This document shows positions 57,357-64,000 of a DNA stretch of 64,000 nt, one piece after another. Made by a program: the position numbers and the translations under genes. Source of the stretch: Archegozetes longisetosus (taxonomy: Eukaryota; Arthropoda; Arachnida; Sarcoptiformes; Trhypochthoniidae); NCBI GenBank assembly GCA_018873245.2, contig JAEMBT020000009.1, positions 16,921,794-16,985,793 on the forward strand, written 5' to 3'. A model generated the notes under the pieces. The model was not told where the DNA came from. It was given only the letters and a program-made list of their open reading frames with translations, and ran no database searches. Within the stretch, counting starts at the first letter, position 1. Every line of letters begins with the position of its first letter.

Positions 57357-57620
57357 GTTCTTTTTCAGAAATTAAGTTTTTCTTATATGACTCGGTTGAC
57401 TGAAGCACTTTTCTGGAAAGTCTAATATGACCCGAAGTAGGGTCTCGACCAAAGTATTTAACTTGTATTTGTTGACCAACTTCGAGTCCTAAGGCCGATG
57501 GGTGATTAACTTTACGAATATCTAATTGAGACGTGAAGTGTTGGCGTCATTGTTGGGTACATTTGAACTAAAACTGTTTTCACGAATTTAAACTGTTTTT
57601 GTGGTATAAACTGCACCAAA
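57357..57620 (-). pseudogene. Broken S1 domain of PNPase
   Basis: Directly after the PNPase stop the translation continues as FGAVYTT, then in other frames [11 protein letters not shown], then [40 protein letters not shown] and a stop near 57,358. These match the S1 domain of animal PNPT1 ([34 protein letters not shown]). At least one further stop and two frame changes separate the pieces, so the domain cannot be read from this sequence. Confidence 0.8.
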
Positions 57621-59756
57621 TTATAGAAGCGGTTCACTTGGATCTACTAATAATTTATTTATCACTTCAAGCGCTTCGTCGAGTGCGCTTTGATTTGGAG
57701 CGAATAATATAAAATTATTAACGTCTTCAATGTCTTGAGTGATGCGAACACCAATATCTGATGTCAATTTCGTAATAGATCCGCCACAAACCAAAAACTT
57801 TGTTCGTTTATGGATAGGTATTTCTAGTTTTCGAGAAACAGGTCTGTTCTCCTTTGGTTGTTTTCGCGGCTCTCTAATTGTATTATTCATAATATTCAAA
57901 ATTTCAATTTTAGCCACTCCAGCCTTTTCAATGGCTTCAGTTAACACTACAAGAGGTAGCCCTTCAACAAGCCTACAGTTCAGTTGTAAAGCAGTAAATG
58001 CTTTTTCAGTTCCAGCAATTTTGAAATCCATTTCTCCAAAATCATCTTCAAAACCAGAAATATCAGTCAAAATCCGAAACTCTTGTCCGCACTTGATGAG
58101 ACCCATGGCAACGCCAGCAGTTGGTGACGCAATATTCACTCCAGCGTCCATTAGAGCGAGACTTCCAGCACAAACACTGGCCATAGATGAGGAACCATCA
58201 AATTCACGAACTACACACAATAAATGCGTAGTAAATGGAAAGTCATTTGGCACTAGCGGTCGAATTGCATTCTCGGCAAGAACTCCGTGTCCTACCTCTC
58301 TTCTGCCAACTACAGTCTTCCCGACACCACAAGTCGCGTATTGAGGAAATTCGTAGTGAAGCATAAAGTCTTTGTCTTTCATATCACCAGTTATTTCCAA
58401 CATTAGATCTGACCTCCAAACGGCGTCTAATGAATCGAGACCTACTTCACACGTCACTTGAGTTTTTCCTCTTTGGAAAAGTGCTGAGCCGCAAAGCGGT
58501 TTATACAAATCAATTTTACAACTAATTGGTCTCAATTCAGTCAATAGTCTTCCGTCACATCGTTTGTTAGTCTCGATCACAACTTGTGCGTACATATTTT
58601 TCAATACATTATGAAAAGCGTCAGAAAGTATTGAATGCGACTCTTTGGTCAAATTTCCTTTGACTTTCTCCAAAACGTCCCGACGTATGACTTCTAGTTC
58701 TTTATCGCGAGAAAGTCTATTGTGTTCATAGTTTGTCAATACGTCACGAATTTTTGTAGTACAAAGACTGAAATTCCAAATCAAACGTTAAATGAAAACA
58801 AAGTTAAGCAAATGTTAGACAAAACATACGCTTTGATGGCATCGTAATGTTGTTCGTTGGGAACAGCTAGTTCATCCATTTGTCTCTTTGGTTTCCCTAC
58901 TGAACTTTGCAACTTTTTGATAGCGTTAATGATTAATTTTGATTCTTCAACAGCTTGTTTGATGCCTTTGAGTAGATAAGGTTCAAGAATGGGTTCATTA
59001 GCGAATGCCTCGAGCATCAATACATTGCCCAAATCATTAACACTGACCACTATATTCATAATTGATTCATTCATTTCCCTTCGTGTAGGACTAGTTATAA
59101 CTTCATTATTACTCATGACAGCCACTCGAACAGCACCAATCGGTCCATTCCATGGTATGTCTGAGAGGGCCAGTGCAGCTGAAGCACTATTGATGGCAAC
59201 CATATCGGGATCGTTGTTGCCGTCAACTGATATTGGATTACTAACAAGCTGTGTCTCATAATTATATCCCTTTGGGAACAGAGGCCGTACCGAATGATCT
59301 ATCAATCGAGAAGTCAGTATCTCTTTCTCGGTCGTTCCGGTTTCTCGTCCCGAATAATTCGTAGTAATGCGGCCCATGGCTGAAGGCTGGTGTTCGTAGT
59401 CAACTGTTAACGGAATGAAAAAGCTCGATGAAGACTTTGGTTTAGTTTTAGAGACAGCGGCAACCATCACACTTGTATCACCCGACTGGACAACAGCACA
59501 GCCATCGGCCATTCGAGCCAATCGACCAGAAGATATGCGAAGTGTTCGGCTTTAAAGATAATTAAATTTGGATTCTGAATGACTTAATAAATGATTGAGT
59601 GGTTTCATACCCATTACTAAATGTGACTTTAGTTTCTTCTATTCGACTTGAATGACGTCTTCGTACTAAAGATTTATTTAAATTGTTTTGAATCGATGTT
59701 TTCAATACTGTTATGGCCGGTAGTCCTCGTCCCAAAGACTTAAACCTTCGCAACAT
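57621..59756 (-). CDS. PNPT1: Mitochondrial polynucleotide phosphorylase lacking S1 domain
   Basis: Three exons (59,611-59,756; 58,830-59,549; 57,621-58,767) with GT-AG introns of 61 and 62 bp and consistent phase give 670 residues. A basic N-terminus (MLRRFKSLGRGL, then RRRHSSR) fits mitochondrial import. The first RNase PH core has LARMADGCAVVQSGDTSVMV and RPLFPKGYNYETQ. An all-helical linker leads to the second core with RGKTQVTCEV, CAGSLALMDAGV and the catalytic DFGEMDFKIAGT. A KH domain follows, with CGGS where GxxG is usual. PNPase is a trimeric phosphorolytic 3'-5' exoribonuclease of mitochondria. Animal proteins are about 780 residues; the missing ~110 are the S1 RNA-binding domain, found broken just downstream. 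Confidence 0.93.
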
Positions 59757-60771
59757 TGTTGCTCTGCTTAACTGTTGGTTTATTTGATGTTATAGAGATA
59801 TCAGTATAACTTTGCAATTTTTAAAGCCTCGTATTAAACACTATATTCAAGAGATTAATACAATCGATTATGAACATTACTGTTTATAGTGTTGAAAAAG
59901 GAACCTTGAAAATTTCAAAGTTATACTGTTTTCCCTATACAATTGATAAAATACAAAATAACTTTTCTTTAATTTGTAAGTACAAACGAGTGCGCAGTGG
60001 CATCAAAGACCAAAGACCAATGAGAATAATTGTATTTTTCTGCTATAAACATATGTGCGACTCAACACAGCTTCCCATTGTTCGTTAATGAGCGCGTTAA
60101 TACCCACGGTCTCGAAAGCTGTTATAATATTCGCCAGTCTATTTACAGAATGCATTCATTATATTATTACTAGCCAGAACTACGGGCAAAAGCCAGTTAT
60201 CAAGTTCATAAAAAATTTAAATCTTTAAAAAAGTTGTATAGTACAATTTAAAACTATTGAACAAATAGTTTTATGAATAGGCATCTGTGAGTCTCTCTCT
60301 CATTCTATTATTTAGTATTAGTCTTAACTTAGAATAACTGTAACACCTTACTATTAGTCGTGAATCTCTTGCTTGTATGACAATCACTAATATTTATAAT
60401 TACAAACACAACACACATATACAAAATACACTTCTAATTTCACTTAAAAAAACCTTAAAGATTAATGTAAAAAATGTTCAACTTAATTTTGCTTATTGTT
60501 GTTTTTGTTTGTTATGTGTGCGAGTTGTATTTAGCGCAATGTCTTTCCTGTTCAGCACTATGTTTATTTAAATTGTATTATATTTCAATTAAGCGGCGTA
60601 TTTACAAAATTTAAAAATAGAACAGTAGCTAATTTTTAGCCTAAAAACATTTTAATCAACTCTTTGTACCAGACGGAAAACATTGAAATTAGTCTGATTT
60701 CTTTGTGATCACTACGAAGAAGGTTTTTGACTGGTCGCACAGAAAGAGCATTTAAGCATTTTATTATATAG
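59757..60771. other. Upstream of PNPT1, no gene seen
   Basis: Short ORFs at 59,870-60,088 and 60,377-60,571 show no recognisable features. The PNPT1 promoter must lie near 59,760-59,900, but no TATA box is evident. Confidence 0.5.
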
Positions 60772-60938
60772 ATTCCAACTTAAGGATGGAAAAAATAGAG
60801 TGACATCTAATGCACTAAACCTTAAAAAAATACTATACTAACTTTTGAAACTTTAGTTCTGTTCTACTAAAACTTTGGTTCTGTTTTATGCTCTAGGCAT
60901 TAGATGTCACTCTATTTTTTCCGTCCTTAAGTTGGAAT
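60772..60938. mobile_element. 167-bp foldback MITE
   Basis: 42-bp inverted arms (ATTCCAACTTAAGGATGGAA and onward, 60,772-60,813 versus 60,897-60,938) match at all but about one position. The 83-bp centre has repeated TTTAGTTCTGTT and CTTTGGTTCTGTT blocks. No coding capacity; target duplication unclear. Confidence 0.75.
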
Positions 60939-61135
60939 AATAATATTACTGTGATAACATATAGCTAGCAATAAATTAGAGCCATCTATGTTAAAAATAA
61001 TTACAATTCTTTAATTTTTGAAAAAATACAGTTTATTCATAATATAAAATACAATAAAACAAAGTTGACAATAATTATGATCTAGTCGATTAACTTTAAT
61101 ATAATGCAATAATATTTTTGAAAACATTAATAATA

Positions 61136-61715
61136 TTGGGTGACAATTCGTATCACAACGATTTTAAAGCTGCATAACTTTTTTATTAGTTAAGATTTTC
61201 AGCTAAAAAGTACATCAAATTAAAGAAAAAGAACTATATTTTTTTCTGACGTCATACAAATAAATTCTATTTCGATGCATTTCATTCTATCAAATGGTTT
61301 TATTTTTGAAATCTATAAAAATGGTTTACTCTAACAGTGAACTCTACCAATTGATTGGCGCTGGTGGTTCATATCTCTGACCAGTCCGTCCTCCAGACAT
61401 TACTAATTGTGACTATCTTTTGTTGAGATACCTCAAAAACTGTTTATACAATTGAGATCAGCGATATTGAACACTTATAACAATACATTAGAAGAGAAAT
61501 GAATCAAATCAATAATAATAGAGAGTTATTGTTACTTGTCTACCAGTCTTTACAATCCAAAATTGTAGACTGTATTAAAAATGAGGGTCAATTTCTTTAT
61601 TATTAAAAAAAATATAATTCTTTCGCTTTAATTTGATTTACATTTTAGTAAAATATCTTTACTAATAAAAAATTGATGCCCCTCTAAAATCGTTGGGATA
61701 CAAATTGTCACCCTA
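61136..61715. mobile_element. Mariner-like MITE with GGGTGACAATT termini
   Basis: 29-bp TIRs, GGGTGACAATTCGTATCACA onward at 61,138-61,166 and complement at 61,685-61,713, with about three mismatches and TA-rich flanks. The 520-bp interior is noncoding. It fits Tc1/mariner-derived elements. Confidence 0.65.
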
Positions 61716-61914
61716 TATAAACAAGTATTCGCAGTGACTCTTTGGCGCTAAATAGCACAAAAGTGCTGTAGAGTGCTCTTTGGGCGTTATATCTAAAAAT
61801 CACTTTAAAAACACTAAAACTGTGTTGATTTATAAAGAAAATAATAAAAGAGTTTTATTTATTTATTTATTGATAAATATTAAATCCCTTAGAAACAAAA
61901 GGAATTATCAGATG

Positions 61915-62070
61915 AATCAGGGCTAATGGGTCCAAGTGGGTTTCCGACTCCCATCTCCAAGTGTGGTGCGTCATTGGATTCAGTTCGCCGAGCTGAACAT
62001 TTTAACACCACACTTGACCACTTCCGGCCAACTTCCGACGGAAGTGGCCGACCCCGCCAAGTGATATAAC
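61915..62070. repeat. Diverged copy of the hairpin repeat, outside the palindromes
   Basis: Reads GAATCAGGGCTAATGGGTCC, then GTGTGGTGCGTCATTGGATTCAG, CGAGCTGAAC and a CCACTTCCG/CGGAAGTGG hairpin, the same blocks as at 33,095-33,245 in reverse. It shows that the family is dispersed and older than the amplification. Confidence 0.65.
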
Positions 62071-62270
62071 GTTGGACTCAGGACGTTGAACTTAGCACTT
62101 CTGTGATAGACAAACATGCTCCCCATGTTATTAGTTCATGTTTAAGGCAACTATTGAAGATGGATCACAAAATTGATGATTACGTATTATTGGTGATATC
62201 TGTTATCTCAAATAGAATCTCAAATCAACTCATATTACTCCAGACTATGATCGAAGCAACCATAACATAT

Positions 62271-62360
62271 ACAGTGCGATTAAAGATAGAGTTCGCACCT
62301 AAAACTCAATGATACCTTTCACTAAGTTTCAGGTACGAACTCTATCTTTGATCGCACTGT
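62271..62360. other. 90-nt hairpin, 30-bp stem
   Basis: ACAGTGCGATTAAAGATAGA and onward (62,271-62,300) pairs with 62,331-62,360 with two mismatches across a 30-nt loop. The size is compatible with a microRNA precursor or a tiny foldback element. Expression is unknown. Confidence 0.4.
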
Positions 62361-62805
62361 ATTTAAATCAATATTATTATTGCTATAATGTTCGTATGCA
62401 CAAACCCAAAACGTTTCTAATTATTTTAAATATCTCAAAAACTTATATTCTTTACGTTAATGATAACAATGAAAATAAATTATTGAAAACTTTAAGTGGC
62501 GTCCTTATCTGAGAGTAATGCGGCTCTTTCTATCATTTTTCTTTATTGGATCTATTTCTCTAAACTTCGAAAAGATTTATCAATTACTTTGATAAGATAA
62601 TCTGCTGTTATGACCATCATCTAAATCGAAATAAAAATTATTAGATAAAAGATATTTTAACGAGTTTAGGATTAAATTGTTTAGAACTTACTTCATAAAC
62701 ACGAAAGTATCGAAACTGAACCATTTCGAGCAATATAAGATTATTTTTTATGGCCAATTTTTTCGAACAATGTTGACAACCTCAGATAGAAAATAATCGA
62801 TAACA
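62361..62805. other. Intergenic, nothing seen
   Basis: AT-rich sequence with no supported gene, repeat or RNA feature. Confidence 0.45.
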
Positions 62806-63099
62806 TCAAAACTTCGCTTCGAGTATACCCCTAATTCGCATCTTCATTGGTATTTTAGAGCTAGAATAGATAAAATATAAATATCTCAATAGTTTATAGT
62901 ATTTATCTGCTTCAGAAGGTACTGAGGAAGCGCCTTGCAGAACAAACACCCACATAAGACCAAAACAGAAGGCAATATAAGTTAATATAATATTGAGAGC
63001 TAATGAATTCTTCACGAATAAGGCTTTAATTAGAAATGCGCTAATAATAGTTATTTTATGGCAAAGGTCAAGAGCAGCAATTCTGGTCAAAAATTCTCA
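62806..63099 (-). CDS. Possible membrane-protein exon, weakly gustatory-receptor-like
   Basis: About 97 open codons with two hydrophobic helices (around IISAFLIKALF and IILTYIAFCFGLMWVFVL) followed by ASSVPSEADKYYKLLRYLY. An ASSVxxEA segment after the last but one helix is reminiscent of the C-terminus of invertebrate gustatory receptors, but the final helix and TYxhhhhQF motif are not seen. It may be an exon, a fragment or chance. Confidence 0.22.
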
Positions 63100-63271
63100 T
63101 TTTGATCACTTATTCCCAAATGAATTGAATTTAGAAAATTCATGATATCCTGTATTTTTTATCTGCTTTTTGAGGATTTTTTTTCTGATTTTATTATTGA
63201 TTTGATTGAGCTTTAACTTAAAATAACAGTAATTTATACTGGGATATATTATTTGGTATATGAAAAGTTAT

Positions 63272-63870
63272 ACCCCGATTGATAGAAATCCACTTTATAG
63301 ACATTTCACTTCATAGACATTTCATTTCATATACACTATTAGAGACACACTTTTAAGCTATTCAAAATAATTCTTTAAATTTATTTACACATCTGAGATT
63401 TTTAAAATAATTGTATATTAATTAAACTGAAAGTCAGGTGCATCGAATCTCATAATGCGTCATCATCTACTAATCCGTTAATCTTATAATCTTATGATAA
63501 TTAAGATATTTAACACGCGCAAAATACAAACTCATTCAACTATTTTTCAAGCGAATGAAAAGTGGTTTTTATTTTGAGTCTATTCAGCTTGATATATCAA
63601 TTTGTTATTTAATTAGAATGTTTCTGCATATCCTATCCATATATGAATTTTATTAATTGGTTGGAGTTTGTGTAATCTATCTGTAAACTACGTCTGAATT
63701 AAGATTCATTGAATCAAACAAAGGGAAAAATGATCATTTTTCAAAATTAGATTCAATTAGATTGTTTAGAATTAACATCACTAATCTCCTCAATTATCAG
63801 AATTTTCATTAGCGAATAATCTTTAGTCTATGAAATGAAATGTCTATAAAGTGGGTGTCTATAAACTGGG
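63272..63870. mobile_element. ~600-bp foldback element
   Basis: The ends share CCACTTTATAGACATTTCA(C/T)TTCATA; the left TIR carries an extra internal duplication of TAGACATTTCA. The inner part is noncoding AT-rich sequence. Confidence 0.6.
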
Positions 63871-64000
63871 AAGACACCATATGAAAACATTAATGCCTAA
63901 TTGAGCGAACGCCGTATGCAACCCGCCGCAGCGCCGCGGGTACTGACCCGCGAAATTGAGAGACAAAATAGATTTAGGCTATTCACTAACAATGTTATTG

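Noticed and set aside
1..64000. CRISPR arrays, rRNA or tRNA genes
   Set aside because: No regularly spaced direct-repeat/spacer array, rRNA block or complete tRNA cloverleaf was recognised by eye. The 64-bp repeats at 52.7 kb have near-identical, non-variable spacers.

Overview
The window is AT-rich metazoan nuclear DNA with GT-AG introns of about 55-80 bp. Two host genes support an animal: a mitochondrial polynucleotide phosphorylase (PNPT1 type, 57.6-59.8 kb) and the F-BAR part of a Fes/Fer-type tyrosine kinase (present twice). An invertebrate is likely. A TTAGG-like pentamer tract and a weak gustatory-receptor-like segment would fit an arthropod, but this is not established.

Bases 1 to about 49,845 form a chain of nested, near-identical inverted duplications. 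P1 has arms 1-11,775 and 20,429-32,210 around an 8.65 kb loop (11,776-20,428). P2 folds at about 36,985 and P3 at about 43,260, so a ~6.3 kb block S occurs as S (30.7-37.0 kb), reversed S (37.0-43.3 kb) and S again (43.3-49.8 kb); the start of the window is the edge of another reversed S. The P2 and P3 axes both lie inside smaller pre-existing palindromes of ~0.6 and ~0.4 kb. In the stretches compared by eye, copies differ mainly in homopolymer or dinucleotide length.

Each P1 arm carries, from the loop outward: the 5' end of a Ty3-like element, a Fes/Fer F-BAR gene fragment with an intronic pogo-like MITE, a 0.2 kb palindrome, a 5'-truncated LINE, a DUF7869-like fragment, and 3-4 kb of diverged repeats containing palindromes with TATA boxes in both directions. 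The loop holds a Ty3/gypsy-class, envelope-bearing retroelement on the minus strand. It is open apart from three apparent frame breaks and encodes gag, protease, RT, RNase H, integrase and two tandem envelope-like modules. A two-exon gene for a small secreted cysteine peptide begins 2 nt after the envelope stop.

Block S carries an intact Merlin/ISXO2-class transposase, a possible solo LTR, a decayed Ty3 integrase 3' end, a frameshifted dsRNA-binding-domain ORF and a foldback element at its outer end. Right of 49.85 kb the sequence is single copy: a decayed dsRBD/zinc-finger gene, a TATA promoter with three 64-bp-phased inverted motifs leading into an unidentified spliced gene, several foldback and MITE elements (including a hAT-like one with an 8-bp target duplication), and PNPT1, whose S1 domain survives only as a broken relic downstream of its stop codon.
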